Below, one piece after another: positions 8,040-17,653 of a stretch of 33,539 nucleotides of DNA (positions within the stretch are counted from its first letter, which is position 1; every line of letters begins with the position of its first letter). The stretch covers positions 1 to 33,539 of the forward strand of contig NZ_JAGDVS010000086.1 in assembly GCF_023255755.1 (NCBI RefSeq). Reading direction: 5' to 3'. Origin of the DNA: Acidithiobacillus sp. (lineage in GTDB: Bacteria; Pseudomonadota; Gammaproteobacteria; Acidithiobacillales; Acidithiobacillaceae). The notes beneath the pieces were generated by a model. That model saw only the letters and a list, made by a program, of their open reading frames with translations, was not told the DNA's origin and did not search any database. A program made the translations under genes and the position numbers.

Positions 8040-9521
8040 TTGAAAAATCGCGTGCTGGGTAGACAGCGCCTTGCAGTGGCGCTTTGTGTAGGTTTGGGAC
8101 TGAGCATAGGGACGGTGGCGCCTGCTTGGGCGGATGTCGGTGCCAACGGTCAGGCTTTGGTAGGTTTGCCTGATTTTACGCCCATCGTCAAACAGTATGG
8201 ACCTGCCGTGGTGAACATCAGCACGACAGAGACCAGGGTGGCGCGCAATACGGGCTCGCCATTCCCGCCGAACTCTCCCCTGAATCAGTTTTTCGCGCCC
8301 TTCTTTGGCGCGCCAGGGCAGCCGGGTGGCCCTCAGGGAGCGCCCGGAGCCGGTCAGAAATACCAGGTGCAGTCTTTGGGTTCCGGATTTATCGTCAGTC
8401 CCGATGGTTATATTGTGACGGCGGCGCATGTGGTGAAGGGTGCCCAGAAGATCATTGTCAGCCTCACCAATCACCATCAATACACGGCCCACCTGGTGGG
8501 GTTATCGACGCGCATGGACGTTGCGTTGCTTAAAATCGATGCGAAAAATCTGCCAACGGTACAAATTGGTGATTCCAGCAAGCTGGAGGTCGGGCAATGG
8601 GTACTGGCAGTAGGATCGCCCTTTGGCTTTGAGAACAGCGTGACCCAGGGTGTGGTCAGTGCGACCTCGCGACCTTTGCCGGATGACCCTTATATCCCGT
8701 TTATTCAAACGGATGTGCCGATTAACCCCGGCAACTCCGGTGGCCCGCTCTTCAACATGCGTGGTCAGGTGATCGGTATCAACGACCAGATTTATACCAG
8801 TAGTGGCGGCTACATGGGGTTGTCTTTTTCCATCCCCATTAATGTCGCTATGGATGCCGCCAAGCAGTTAAAGTTACATCAAAAAGTGCATTTTGGCTGG
8901 CTCGGGGTCATGATTCAGGACGTCAGCATGGATCTTGCGAGGTCCTTCCACATGAAGGAGCCGATAGGTGCGCTGGTGTCGCAGGTGGTACCTGATGGTC
9001 CGGCCGCCAAGGCAGGGCTACGACCAGGGGATGTCATCGTTTCCTTTGGTGGCCAACCTATCTACAACTCGGGTCAGTTGCCGCCGCTGGTGGGGGCATT
9101 ACCCGCGGGCTTCAAGGCGAAGTTGGGTGTCATCCGTGATGGCAAAGCCATGACCCTCAACATCGTGGTAGAGAGTCTGCCCGGTAATCTGGAGAATGCA
9201 GCGGAATCCACCGCGCCCGGCAGCCCGGCGCAGAAGGGCGAAATTAAACGACTGAACGTGCAGGTGGGTCCGCTGACGGCGGAAGCACGTAAGCAACTGA
9301 ATGTGAATACCGGCGTTCTCGTCCTCGGCGTTGGTGTAGGTCCGGCAGCGGAAGCTGGCATTCGTCCCGGCGATGTGATTCTGCAGGTAGCACAACAGCA
9401 GATTGCCAATGCTGCCGATTTGCAGAAGCTGGTGGCGGTGTTGCCGGCAGGTCAGCCGATACCGGTGCTGGTGCGGCGCGGTGAAGGGAGTTTTTATCTG
9501 GTACTTTCGCTGCCGCATTGA
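8040..9521 (+). CDS. degP: Periplasmic serine endoprotease DegP/MucD (Do family)
   Basis: HtrA-family protease/chaperone for misfolded periplasmic proteins. From a TTG start at 8040, preceded by a GGGAGGGGG ribosome site, the 493-residue protein starts with a Sec signal peptide (KNRVLGRQR, hydrophobic core, cleavage after AWA). The trypsin-like domain carries His130 (TAAHVV), Asp160 (MDVALL) and Ser233 (GNSGGP). Two PDZ domains follow at about 275-370 and 395-490. A TTG five codons upstream is also open but would place the ribosome site inside the gene. It closes the sigma-E unit and is followed by a strong terminator. The position matches mucD of Pseudomonas. Confidence 0.93.
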   Translation: MKNRVLGRQRLAVALCVGLGLSIGTVAPAWADVGANGQALVGLPDFTPIVKQYGPAVVNISTTETRVARNTGSPFPPNSPLNQFFAPFFGAPGQPGGPQGAPGAGQKYQVQSLGSGFIVSPDGYIVTAAHVVKGAQKIIVSLTNHHQYTAHLVGLSTRMDVALLKIDAKNLPTVQIGDSSKLEVGQWVLAVGSPFGFENSVTQGVVSATSRPLPDDPYIPFIQTDVPINPGNSGGPLFNMRGQVIGINDQIYTSSGGYMGLSFSIPINVAMDAAKQLKLHQKVHFGWLGVMIQDVSMDLARSFHMKEPIGALVSQVVPDGPAAKAGLRPGDVIVSFGGQPIYNSGQLPPLVGALPAGFKAKLGVIRDGKAMTLNIVVESLPGNLENAAESTAPGSPAQKGEIKRLNVQVGPLTAEARKQLNVNTGVLVLGVGVGPAAEAGIRPGDVILQVAQQQIANAADLQKLVAVLPAGQPIPVLVRRGEGSFYLVLSLPH

Positions 9522-9538
9522 TGCAGGTGATAGCCGCG

Positions 9539-9568
9539 AAGGGCTGGGTGTTTATACCAGCCCTTTTT
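9539..9568 (+). terminator. Rho-independent terminator after degP
   Basis: A perfect 9-bp stem, AAGGGCTGG (9539-9547) and CCAGCCCTT (9557-9565), with a 9-nt loop, runs into a T tract ending at 9568. It lies 18 nt after the degP stop and separates the stress unit from lepA. Confidence 0.92.
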
Positions 9569-9626
9569 GTTATGGTGTCTGACGCGGCGGTAATGGCCGC
9601 CAGGCGCCCATGAATTGATAGGTCAT

Positions 9627-11429
9627 ATGACTGAACAGCAACATATTCGTAATTTTTCTATTATCGCCCATGTGGATCACGGCAAATCCACGCTGGCGGA
9701 TCAGTTTATCCGTCTTTGCGGGGCGCTGACCGAGCGGGAAATGTCCAGCCAGGTGCTGGATACCATGGACATCGAACGGGAACGTGGAATCACCATCAAG
9801 GCACAGAGTGTGCGCTTGCAGTTTCGTGCCGCAGATGGGCAGGAGTACCAATTCAATCTCATTGATACGCCGGGCCATGTGGATTTTTCTTACGAGGTCA
9901 GCCGTTCTCTGGCCGCCTGTGAGGGGGCTTTGCTGGTCGTGGATGCTTCGCAGGGCGTGGAGGCGCAAAGTGTGGCCAACTGTTATACGGCGCTCGAACA
10001 CGATCTGGAGATTCTACCCGTCCTGAACAAGATTGATTTGCCGGCTGCCGATCCGGAGCGGGTGCGCCGGGAGATTGAAGAAATTGTCGGGCTGCCCGCT
10101 GACGACGCCGTAGAGGCCAGTGCCAAAGAGGGCATCGGTATTCGAGAGATTCTGGAGCGGGTGGTGGAGCGTATCCCGCCGCCCCAAGGCGATCCGGACG
10201 CACCGTTACAAGCCCTCATCATCGACTCCTGGTTCGATAATTACCTGGGGACCGTGGTTTTGGTGCGGGTGATGAATGGTTCGGTCCGTCCGGGCCAGCG
10301 TATCCTGACGATGGCGGGACAGAAATCTTATGTGGTCGAAAAGGTTGGTGTTTTTACCCCAAAATCCCTGACTGTTCCGGCTCTGGAGACCGGTGCGGTG
10401 GGTTTTGTCATTGCAGGCGTGCGGACCATTGAAGGCGCCCGGGTGGGGGACACGCTGACGGAGCAGGACCGCCCCGCAAGTGCGCCGCTGCCGGGTTTTC
10501 GCGAGGTGCAGCCGCAGGTGTTCACCGGGCTTTATCCCGTGGACTCGGCGGACTATGAAAATTTTCGCGAGGCGCTGCAGAAATTGCGGCTGAATGATGC
10601 GGCATTGCAGTTTGAGCCAGAGACTTCACAAGCCCTGGGTTTTGGTTTCCGTTGCGGATTTTTAGGACTGTTGCACATGGAAATCGTGCAGGAGCGCCTG
10701 GAACGCGAGTATCAGCTTGAGCTGATCAGTACCGCACCTACCGTGATCTATGAGGTGGTTACTACGGATGGGCAGGTGCTGAAAATTTCCAACCCTGCCG
10801 AGTTGCCGCCGGCACAAAAAATTGCGGATATTCGCGAGACGGTGATTACGGCCAATATCCTGGTGCCAGAAAGCTATCTTGGGCCGGTGATTGCCCTCTG
10901 CGAAGAGCGGCGCGGGCGGCAAAAGAATATGCAGTTCACCGGCGGACAGGTGATGCTGCGCTATGAGTTGCCGCACAACGAAGTCGTCCTAGATTTTTTT
11001 GACCGTCTCAAATCGGTGAGTCGGGGCTACGCCTCCATGGATTATGAATTTGCGCGTTTCGAGAGCGGGCCGCTGGTGAAAATGGACATCCTCATCAATG
11101 GTGAAAAGCTGGATGCGCTGTCCTGGATTGTGCACCGCGATGTGTCCGAACGGCGCGGACGGGAACTGGTGGCCCGTTTACGTGATCTGATTCCCCGGCA
11201 GATGTTCGAGGTGGCTATTCAGGCCGCCATAGGGGCCAAAGTCATCGCCCGGGAGTCGGTCAAAGCCATGCGCAAGAATGTGCTGGCCAAGTGTTATGGC
11301 GGTGACATTTCGCGCAAACGTAAATTGCTGGAGAAGCAGAAAGAGGGCAAAAAACGCATGAAGCAGATCGGTCATGTGGAGATTCCTCAGGAAGCTTTTC
11401 TGGCAGTGCTGAAAAGTGACAAGAGATAA
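9627..11429 (+). CDS. lepA: Elongation factor 4 (LepA)
   Basis: LepA/EF4 is a ribosome-associated GTPase related to EF-G that acts on translation and ribosome assembly. The 600-residue protein starts [20 protein letters not shown], the family N-terminus, with G1 AHVDHGKST (14-22), G2/switch [14 protein letters not shown]3 DTPGHVDF and G4 NKID. The carboxy end has the LepA-specific domain with KRMKQIG. An in-frame TTG at 9615 is open but the ATG at 9627 fits the family. It lies directly upstream of lepB, the standard lepAB pair, with a 66-nt spacer. It has no visible promoter of its own apart from what lies between the degP terminator and 9627. Confidence 0.97.
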   Translation: MTEQQHIRNFSIIAHVDHGKSTLADQFIRLCGALTEREMSSQVLDTMDIERERGITIKAQSVRLQFRAADGQEYQFNLIDTPGHVDFSYEVSRSLAACEGALLVVDASQGVEAQSVANCYTALEHDLEILPVLNKIDLPAADPERVRREIEEIVGLPADDAVEASAKEGIGIREILERVVERIPPPQGDPDAPLQALIIDSWFDNYLGTVVLVRVMNGSVRPGQRILTMAGQKSYVVEKVGVFTPKSLTVPALETGAVGFVIAGVRTIEGARVGDTLTEQDRPASAPLPGFREVQPQVFTGLYPVDSADYENFREALQKLRLNDAALQFEPETSQALGFGFRCGFLGLLHMEIVQERLEREYQLELISTAPTVIYEVVTTDGQVLKISNPAELPPAQKIADIRETVITANILVPESYLGPVIALCEERRGRQKNMQFTGGQVMLRYELPHNEVVLDFFDRLKSVSRGYASMDYEFARFESGPLVKMDILINGEKLDALSWIVHRDVSERRGRELVARLRDLIPRQMFEVAIQAAIGAKVIARESVKAMRKNVLAKCYGGDISRKRKLLEKQKEGKKRMKQIGHVEIPQEAFLAVLKSDKR

Positions 11430-11495
11430 AACGCGCTCTGCGGAAATTATGTGGAGGCTGATTTTGGTTATGCACAGAGTGAAGGATAGGTACTG

Positions 11496-12287
11496 ATGGA
11501 TTTTACCCTGGGGTTGTTTCTGGCGGTTGTGCTTTCCGGCCTGATCTGGCTGGTGGATCTCCTGTTTTTGCGAAAGAAGCGGCCTGCCGAAGCCAGAGAG
11601 TCCGTTGTTGTCGAGTATGCCCGGAGTTTTTTTCCGGTATTGCTTATCGTTTTTCTGATCCGCGCCTTTTTGTTTGAGCCCTTTCAGATACCCTCCGGGT
11701 CCATGATTCCGACCTTGCGGGTGGGGGACTTTGTGTTGGTCAACAAATTCCAATGGGGATTGCGGCTACCCTTGATTCACACACCCATTACCCAGGGCAG
11801 CCCGGTAGAGGCTGGTGATGTCATGGTGTTCCGTTATCCCAAAAATCCGCGTGTCGACTACATCAAGCGGGTCATCGGCCTGCCGGGCGACACGATTGAG
11901 GTGAAGGGAGATGCACTCTACATCAACAACAAACTGGTGCCACAAAAATTTATCAGAACCTTTAATTATAAGCCCGAGGGGCAGGGCGCCGAAGGCATGG
12001 TGATTCCCACCAAAGAATATGAGCAGGAGCTCGGGGGTCACAAGTTCCATATTATCGAATTTGATACGCCGGAAGCCCAGATGAATTTCGGGCCATACAA
12101 GGTGCCGCCCCATTCCTATTTTATGATGGGCGATGACCGGGATAATAGTAATGACAGCCGTTTCTGGGGCGTGGTGCCAGAGCGCAATATCGTCGGGAAG
12201 GCGATGTTTGTGTGGTTCTCCTGGAATGCCGAGGACTGGTCTATCCGCTGGAAGCAGATTGGTCGTTCATTAGATGGGGCATCCTGA
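11496..12287 (+). CDS. lepB: Signal peptidase I
   Basis: LepB removes Sec signal peptides on the outer face of the inner membrane. The 263-residue protein has two hydrophobic segments (about 5-25 and 45-60), then box B PSGSM with the catalytic Ser69, and box D DYIKRVIGLPGD with the general base Lys124. A later GDDRDNSNDSR box matches box E. The length is a little below E. coli LepB (324) but normal for this family. An AAGGA ribosome site lies about 9 nt before the ATG. It follows lepA and precedes a DUF4845 gene, as in Pseudomonas. Confidence 0.96.
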   Translation: MDFTLGLFLAVVLSGLIWLVDLLFLRKKRPAEARESVVVEYARSFFPVLLIVFLIRAFLFEPFQIPSGSMIPTLRVGDFVLVNKFQWGLRLPLIHTPITQGSPVEAGDVMVFRYPKNPRVDYIKRVIGLPGDTIEVKGDALYINNKLVPQKFIRTFNYKPEGQGAEGMVIPTKEYEQELGGHKFHIIEFDTPEAQMNFGPYKVPPHSYFMMGDDRDNSNDSRFWGVVPERNIVGKAMFVWFSWNAEDWSIRWKQIGRSLDGAS

Positions 12288-12368
12288 ATTTGCGTGCCGC
12301 ACTTGCAAAATCATTATTCAGGACTAAATAAGAGGTACAGATGAATCCAGGCTCCAGGAGGGCTCGGA

Positions 12369-12803
12369 ATGCGCAAATCGATTCTAAATACCCTGATCAT
12401 AAAGAAAGCCTTTGGCCCGCGTGCCCAAGGCACGCGATCCATAATGCCCCGGCATTCCGGGGAGGCAGGCGTCTCGTTCATCGGTGTGATTTTCTGGCTG
12501 TTGATCCTCGTGTTTCTTGTCGCCTTTGTGGTGAAGGTGATGCCGTCCTACTATGATTACTGGTCTTTGAAGAATATCGTTAGCCAGCAGGCACAACAGT
12601 CTGGGCCGGAAGAGTCTGCATCACAAATTCGCCATAACCTGAACAGTAGACTAGGGGTGGCCATGATCAATATCCCGCAGAAGGACATCCAGATCGAGAA
12701 AAGTGGTATCGGACCGGCGTTGATTACCATCAGTTATGACAAGATTGTGCCTTTGATAGCCAATATCAGTCTGCTGCTTCATTTTGAAGCCGTAGGACAT
12801 TGA
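12369..12803 (+). CDS. DUF4845 family membrane protein
   Basis: A 144-residue protein of unknown function in the position of the DUF4845 gene between lepB and rnc in many proteobacteria. The start at 12369 has a strong AGGAGG ribosome site 7-8 nt upstream. After a basic N-terminal region there is GEAGVSFIGVIFWLLILVFLV (split by a pilin-like Glu/Gly/Phe pattern), a single membrane helix at about 36-56, followed by a soluble part of about 85 residues. The longer-than-usual basic N-terminus (about 30 residues before the helix) is unusual; an internal ATG at residue 26 would give a more typical protein but lacks as good a ribosome site. Family call is by context and topology. Confidence 0.75.
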   Translation: MRKSILNTLIIKKAFGPRAQGTRSIMPRHSGEAGVSFIGVIFWLLILVFLVAFVVKVMPSYYDYWSLKNIVSQQAQQSGPEESASQIRHNLNSRLGVAMINIPQKDIQIEKSGIGPALITISYDKIVPLIANISLLLHFEAVGH

Positions 12804-12830
12804 AAAAGGCTTTTCCATCTATGATATAAT
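12800..12830 (+). promoter_or_regulatory. Candidate sigma-70 promoter for the rnc operon
   Basis: TTGAAA (12800-12805) and a perfect TATAAT (12825-12830) are separated by 19 nt; the spacing is slightly long, but the -10 is consensus. It starts at the DUF4845 stop and would start RNA about 30 nt before rnc. Inferred by eye only. Confidence 0.6.
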
Positions 12831-12868
12831 TTTTCCTTTCACACTTTTGGATTACTGAGTCTGCATTT

Positions 12869-13549
12869 ATGGGTGTCTTAGAAGGGCTGCAACAGTCGGT
12901 CGGCTATCATTTTCGTGAGCAATCCTTGCTATTGCAGGCGCTGACGCATCGGAGTGCGGGTGCCCAGCATAATGAACGGCTGGAGTTTCTGGGTGACGCG
13001 GCGTTGAATTTTGTAGTGGCAGCGAAGCTCTTTGCCCGCTTTCCCAAGGTAAGTGAAGGGGACCTGTCGCGGATGCGGGCGCGGCTTGTTCGTGAGGAAA
13101 CCCTGGCGGAGATTGCCGGAAAGATCGCCCTGGCCGATTCCCTGATCCTCGGTCCCGGAGAAATACGCAGCGGCGGCGCGCGGCGCGACTCCATCCGTGC
13201 CGATGCTCTGGAGGCGGTGATTGGCGCGGCCTTTCTTGATGGCGGCTTTGCGGCGGCAGAAAGTATTGTCGCGCAACTGGTTGAACCCCTGATGACCGAT
13301 CATCTGGGTGGTGAAGAGTTGCGTGATCCCAAAACGCAGTTGCAGGAATTCCTGCAGGGGCAGGGACGTCCTCTTCCCATCTATACGATGGTGGAAGAAA
13401 AAGGACAGGCCCATGAGCGACGTTTTGTGGCGCGTTGTAGTGTGCCGGGCGCCGAAGCTACCGAAGCGGAGGATGGCAGTCGGCGGAAAGCAGAACAGCA
13501 GGCCGCGGCGCTGATGCTGGCACAACTGCAGGGGGCCGTGCGTGGATGA
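12869..13549 (+). CDS. rnc: Ribonuclease III
   Basis: RNase III cuts double-stranded RNA in rRNA processing and mRNA decay. The 226-residue product shows the signature NERLEFLGDAAL with metal ligands Glu39 and Asp43, and DALEAVIGAAF with Asp112 and Glu115. A double-stranded RNA-binding domain follows at about 153-222 (DPKTQLQEFLQ ... RKAEQQAA). The length equals the E. coli enzyme (226). There is little ribosome-site signal before the ATG at 12869. The 3' end overlaps era by 8 nt if the GTG start of era is used. It heads the rnc-era-recO-pdxJ-acpS cluster. Confidence 0.97.
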   Translation: MGVLEGLQQSVGYHFREQSLLLQALTHRSAGAQHNERLEFLGDAALNFVVAAKLFARFPKVSEGDLSRMRARLVREETLAEIAGKIALADSLILGPGEIRSGGARRDSIRADALEAVIGAAFLDGGFAAAESIVAQLVEPLMTDHLGGEELRDPKTQLQEFLQGQGRPLPIYTMVEEKGQAHERRFVARCSVPGAEATEAEDGSRRKAEQQAAALMLAQLQGAVRG

Positions 13550-14459
13550 TGTTATGGATGTTGTTGTTCCTGACGAAGGGTATCGCAGCGGGCATGTGGC
13601 GCTGCTCGGGCGCCCTAACGTCGGTAAATCTACCCTACTGAACCATCTGGTTGGGCAGAAAATCAGCATCACTGCGCCGCGGCCGCAGACAACGCGTGAT
13701 CAGATTCTCGGGATTCTCAGCCGACCCGATGGGCAACTGCTGTTTCTGGATACGCCGGGCGTGCATAGCGGTTATCGCAGTCTGAACCGGCATCTGCTGC
13801 GGGCTACCCGAGGTGCGCTGGAGTCTGCGGATCTGGGCGTGCTGGTGGTAGAAGCACTGCTCTGGACCCATGATGATGCGGAGGCCTTGCGCTGGTTACA
13901 GCGGGTCGGTATTCCGCTGGTGGCTGTGGTCAACAAAGTGGATCGGGTGACGGCCAAGGCGCGGCTGTTTCCCTATTTGCAAACGTTGGCGGAGCGTGGA
14001 GAATTCGCGGCGGTCATACCGCTGTCGGCGCGCAAGGCGGCTGATGTGGAGCGTCTGGCCGACGTGCTGGTGCCCTTGTTACCGCCGGCACCGGCGTCTT
14101 TCCCGGAGGATCAGGTCACTGATCGCAACCTGCGGTTTATGGCGGCAGAAATCATCCGCGAGCAAATATTCCGGCAACTGGGTGCCGAACTGCCCTACGA
14201 TACAGCGGTTGTCATTGAAAGCTATCAGGTGGAAGGCGGTCAGCAGCGCATCGAGGCGACTATTTATTGTCGACGACCGGGGCAGAAAGCCATTATTTTA
14301 GGTGACGGCGGCAGCCGGTTGCGGGTGATTGGCAGCCGGGCGCGGGAGGCGTTGCAGCGGTTGACCGAAGAGCGGGTCTGGTTGGGCTTGTGGGTCAAGC
14401 AAAAGGAACAGTGGTCGGAAGACCGCAATATCCTGCGCGAGCTGGGGTATGACGACTGA
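13542..14459 (+). CDS. era: GTPase Era
   Basis: Era is an essential GTPase that binds 16S rRNA during 30S assembly. The 305-residue protein contains G1 GRPNVGKST (23-31), G3 DTPG (70-73) and G4 NKVD (131-134), and a C-terminal KH RNA-binding domain (about 205-290) with the [17 protein letters not shown] loop. The start is GTG at 13542, overlapping the rnc end; ATG at 13554 is a possible alternative that leaves the GTPase domain whole. The last 11 nt overlap recO. Length matches E. coli Era (301). Confidence 0.96.
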   Translation: MDDVMDVVVPDEGYRSGHVALLGRPNVGKSTLLNHLVGQKISITAPRPQTTRDQILGILSRPDGQLLFLDTPGVHSGYRSLNRHLLRATRGALESADLGVLVVEALLWTHDDAEALRWLQRVGIPLVAVVNKVDRVTAKARLFPYLQTLAERGEFAAVIPLSARKAADVERLADVLVPLLPPAPASFPEDQVTDRNLRFMAAEIIREQIFRQLGAELPYDTAVVIESYQVEGGQQRIEATIYCRRPGQKAIILGDGGSRLRVIGSRAREALQRLTEERVWLGLWVKQKEQWSEDRNILRELGYDD

Positions 14460-15216
14460 GGCCGGTGATCGCGCCTGGGTCTTGCATCGCTACCCTTACG
14501 GGGATACCAGTCTGGTAGTCGAACTGTTTACGCAGACACAAGGTCGGCTGGGGGTATTGGCCAAAGGTGCCCGGCGCGCCCGCTCTCCGCTGGCGCGGAT
14601 TGAGGCGGGGCGCCCCTTATGGGTGCGTTGGCTGGGGCGGGGTGAGTTACCGGTGCTGGCGCAGGCGGAAGAGCTTGGGCCGGCGCTGCCACTGGATGCC
14701 CTGCAAGGCCTCAGTCTTTTTTATATCAACGAACTGCTATTAAGACTCACGCAGCGTGGCGACCCCTTTCCTGCGCTCTTTCCGGTGTATGAAGAAACGA
14801 TCAGGGTATTACGCGGTGAACCCGGTGAGGGTTGGTATTTGCGGCGCTTCGAGCGGCGCCTGCTGGAAAACCTGGGTTGGGCACCCGACCTGGAACGCTG
14901 CGCGGAGTGTGGTCGATCTCTTGATCCTGCACTTTCAGAACATTGGTTTTACCAGGCAGCACGCGGGGTATTCTGTCCGGCACATGCACCGGATGCCGCG
15001 GTAGTGACCTTAGAGGCGGCTGCTTTGGGTTGGTTGCGGGGGGCGATGCAGACACGAAATGCGGGAGGCTTGGGGCCCTCTTTGCGGCGCTGTTTGGAGC
15101 AGGAGTTACAAGTCCATCTGGGCGGGCGCCCACTGGAGAGCCGCCGCCTCCTTGCGGCATACTTGCGCAGAACACAGCCCACGTCGACGATACGGAGAGA
15201 GGAGCACGGCGAATGA
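14449..15216 (+). CDS. recO: DNA repair protein RecO
   Basis: RecO helps load RecA onto SSB-covered single-stranded DNA in the RecFOR pathway. The 255-residue protein has the N-terminal OB fold with [19 protein letters not shown] and the family [15 protein letters not shown] segment, and a zinc-type cluster with Cys151, Cys154 and Cys176. The ATG overlaps the end of era by 11 nt. The stop overlaps the pdxJ start as ATGA. Order era-recO-pdxJ is conserved in gammaproteobacteria. Confidence 0.95.
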   Translation: MTTEAGDRAWVLHRYPYGDTSLVVELFTQTQGRLGVLAKGARRARSPLARIEAGRPLWVRWLGRGELPVLAQAEELGPALPLDALQGLSLFYINELLLRLTQRGDPFPALFPVYEETIRVLRGEPGEGWYLRRFERRLLENLGWAPDLERCAECGRSLDPALSEHWFYQAARGVFCPAHAPDAAVVTLEAAALGWLRGAMQTRNAGGLGPSLRRCLEQELQVHLGGRPLESRRLLAAYLRRTQPTSTIRREEHGE

Positions 15217-15938
15217 TTGCTTTGGGGGTGAATATTGATCACGTTGCCACGTTGCGGCAGGCGCGCGGCACCCGTTATCCGGACCCGGTGGAGGCGGCCT
15301 TTGTGGCGGAGCGCGCCGGCGCTGATGCCATTACCACGCATTTGCGTGAGGATCGTCGGCATATCCTGGAACGGGATGTGGAAATTCTCAGCCAGACCCT
15401 GCGTACCCGCCTCAATCTGGAAATGGCGGTAGAAGAAGGCGCCCTGCGCGTGGCAGAACGTCTGGCCCCCAGTGATTGCTGTTTGGTGCCGGAACGTCGG
15501 GCGGAGCTGACCACCGAAGGCGGACTTGACGTGGCCGGACAGTTGCCGCGTATCAAAGAGGTTTGTCAGCGTCTGGCCGCTGCCAGGATCCGGGTGTCGT
15601 TGTTCATTGACCCTGATCCCTTTCAGTTAGAGGCGGCGATGGAAACCGGAGCGCCCGTGGTCGAGCTGCATACGGGCCGCTATGCCAATGCCGCTGATGC
15701 GGCGGCGCGTGCAGAAGAACTGGGCCTGATCACCAGTGCGGTAAGCTTTGCCGATAGCCTCGGCCTGCAGGTGAATGCCGGGCATGGTCTCGACTACCAC
15801 AATGTGCAGGCAGTGGCAGCGATTCCCCATATCCGCGAGTTGAATATCGGCCATGCCATCGTTGCCCACGCACTGTTTGTTGGTATGGCGACGGCGGTGG
15901 CGGATATGAAACGCCTCATGCTGGAGGCCCGGGGATGA
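15213..15938 (+). CDS. pdxJ: Pyridoxine 5'-phosphate synthase
   Basis: PdxJ condenses 1-deoxyxylulose 5-phosphate with 3-amino-2-oxopropyl phosphate to form pyridoxine 5'-phosphate. The 241-residue TIM-barrel protein starts [20 protein letters not shown], the family N-terminus, and continues with HLREDRRHI and later ELHTGRYA. The frame is open about 90 codons further upstream inside recO, but the family start at 15213 is preceded by an AGGAG site and overlaps the recO stop as ATGA. The end overlaps acpS in the same way. Confidence 0.97.
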   Translation: MIALGVNIDHVATLRQARGTRYPDPVEAAFVAERAGADAITTHLREDRRHILERDVEILSQTLRTRLNLEMAVEEGALRVAERLAPSDCCLVPERRAELTTEGGLDVAGQLPRIKEVCQRLAAARIRVSLFIDPDPFQLEAAMETGAPVVELHTGRYANAADAAARAEELGLITSAVSFADSLGLQVNAGHGLDYHNVQAVAAIPHIRELNIGHAIVAHALFVGMATAVADMKRLMLEARG

Positions 15939-16327
15939 TTGTGGGTATGGGGACCGATATTGTCGCTGTAGAGCGGATGGCCCGTCTCCATGCCCGCTTC
16001 GGGGGGCGTTTGGCCGAGCGTCTGCTGGGGCCTTTGGAGGCTGCGGAAATGCCGAGGGAGGCTGTCGCCGGCGCCGCTTTCCTGGCTCGGCGCTTCGCGG
16101 CTAAGGAAGCAACGTTTAAAGCCCTAGGCAGCGGCATGAGTGATGGAATGCGCTGGATGGATGTGCAGGTGGGCCACGACCCGGCCGGGCGTCCGCAACT
16201 GGTGCTGGGCGGCCGCGCGCAGCAGCTCTTACGGGGGCTTGGCGATGGTGTGCGCAGTTGGCTGTCCATCAGCGATGAACGCCGCTATGCCCTGGCGGTC
16301 GTGGTGCTGGAACAAAGGGAGCAGTAG
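15935..16327 (+). CDS. acpS: Holo-[acyl-carrier-protein] synthase
   Basis: AcpS transfers 4'-phosphopantetheine from CoA to the serine of acyl carrier protein; its target acpP lies 12 kb downstream in this window. The 130-residue protein has the two family motifs: GTDIV near the start with Asp8, and [14 protein letters not shown] with the catalytic Glu. Length is normal (E. coli 126). The ATG overlaps the pdxJ stop (ATGA), and only 3 nt separate it from ugd. Confidence 0.96.
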   Translation: MIVGMGTDIVAVERMARLHARFGGRLAERLLGPLEAAEMPREAVAGAAFLARRFAAKEATFKALGSGMSDGMRWMDVQVGHDPAGRPQLVLGGRAQQLLRGLGDGVRSWLSISDERRYALAVVVLEQREQ

Positions 16328-16330
16328 GCG

Positions 16331-17653
16331 ATGAAAGTGACAGTGGTGGGGACCGGATACGTGGGGCTAGTCACGGGTGCCTGTCTGGCGCAGGTGGGTA
16401 ACCAGGTGCTGTGTGTGGATGTGGATGCCGACAAGGTCGCGCGACTGCGGGCCGGTGAGGTGCCCATCCACGAGCCTGATTTGCCCGCCATCGTGCAGGA
16501 AGGCATTGCCAGCGGGCACTTGCGCTTCACTACGGATATTGCTGAGGGCGTGACCCATGGGGATTTCCTCTTTATTGCCGTGGGGACGCCGCCCGATGAA
16601 GATGGCTCTGCCGATTTGCGCCATGTGCTGGCAGTGGCGGGTGATATTGGTAAACATTTGCAACGTCCGGTCACTGTGATCAATAAATCCACGGTGCCGA
16701 TAGGCACGGCGCAAAAAGTGCGCACTGGAATTGCTCTGGCTTTGCAGGAGCGGGCGACGGATATCGCTTTTGATGTGGTCGCCAATCCCGAGTTTCTGAA
16801 AGAAGGCGCCGCCGTGGCAGACTTTATGAAGCCGGACCGGATTATCATTGGCACGGATGACGGGGCGGCAGCGGAGCGGATGCGCGCCCTCTATGCCCCC
16901 TTCAACCGCAATCATGATCGCCTGATTGTCATGGACCCGCCTTCCGCGGAGCTGACCAAATATGCCGCCAATGTCATGCTCGCCACCAAAATTTCGCTGA
17001 TGAACGAGCTGGCGGGTCTGGCGGAGCGGATGGGGGCGGATATCGAGCAGGTGCGACGCGGCATCGGTGCCGATCCCCGCATCGGCCACGCCTTCATATA
17101 TCCGGGTTGCGGCTATGGCGGGTCCTGTTTTCCGAAGGATGTACGGGCGCTGGAATACAATGCCCGACAATATGATTTTGATGCACCCCTACTGGCGGCG
17201 GTGGAGAAGGTGAATAATCGCCAGAAAGGTCTCCTGGAGCAGAAAGTGGTGCGGGCTTTGGGCGAGGATCTTACGGGCAAGACCATTGCCGTTTGGGGCC
17301 TCGCTTTCAAACCCAATACCGATGATATGCGCGAGGCTCCCAGCCGGGTGCTCATGGAAGCCTTGTGGCGACGCGGTGCGCACGTGCAGGCTTTTGATCC
17401 GGCGGCCATGGATGAGGCACGGCGACTTTATGGTGGGCAGTGCGCGTTACAGCTTTGTCCGGACCCCTATGTGGCCTGTAAGGAGGCCGATGCACTGGTG
17501 ATCTGTACCGAGTGGCAGCAATTCCGTAGCCCCGATTTTGCGCGGATGCGCAGCCTCCTCCGCCAGTCCTTGGTTGTCGATGGGCGCAATATTTATGACC
17601 CGACGACTGTGCGTGCTGAAGGTTTTACTTACCATGCCATCGGACGCCCCTGA
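16331..17653 (+). CDS. ugd: UDP-glucose 6-dehydrogenase
   Basis: Oxidises UDP-glucose to UDP-glucuronate with two NAD, a precursor of surface polysaccharides. The 440-residue protein starts [16 protein letters not shown] with the NAD Rossmann motif (7-12) and carries the catalytic Cys266 in [12 protein letters not shown]. The C-terminal domain has [14 protein letters not shown]. It follows acpS by 3 nt and is followed by a heptose kinase whose start lies within its last codons, so two envelope sugar genes sit in one transcript with housekeeping genes. Confidence 0.95.
   Translation: MKVTVVGTGYVGLVTGACLAQVGNQVLCVDVDADKVARLRAGEVPIHEPDLPAIVQEGIASGHLRFTTDIAEGVTHGDFLFIAVGTPPDEDGSADLRHVLAVAGDIGKHLQRPVTVINKSTVPIGTAQKVRTGIALALQERATDIAFDVVANPEFLKEGAAVADFMKPDRIIIGTDDGAAAERMRALYAPFNRNHDRLIVMDPPSAELTKYAANVMLATKISLMNELAGLAERMGADIEQVRRGIGADPRIGHAFIYPGCGYGGSCFPKDVRALEYNARQYDFDAPLLAAVEKVNNRQKGLLEQKVVRALGEDLTGKTIAVWGLAFKPNTDDMREAPSRVLMEALWRRGAHVQAFDPAAMDEARRLYGGQCALQLCPDPYVACKEADALVICTEWQQFRSPDFARMRSLLRQSLVVDGRNIYDPTTVRAEGFTYHAIGRP

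Noticed and set aside
12341-12556. 71-codon frame with a GAGG site overlapping the DUF4845 gene
   Set aside because: Composition is that of an out-of-frame reading; the DUF4845 frame has the stronger AGGAGG site and a membrane helix.
14943-15212. Upstream extension of the pdxJ reading frame
   Set aside because: It lies inside recO; the family N-terminus and an AGGAG site fix the start at 15213.
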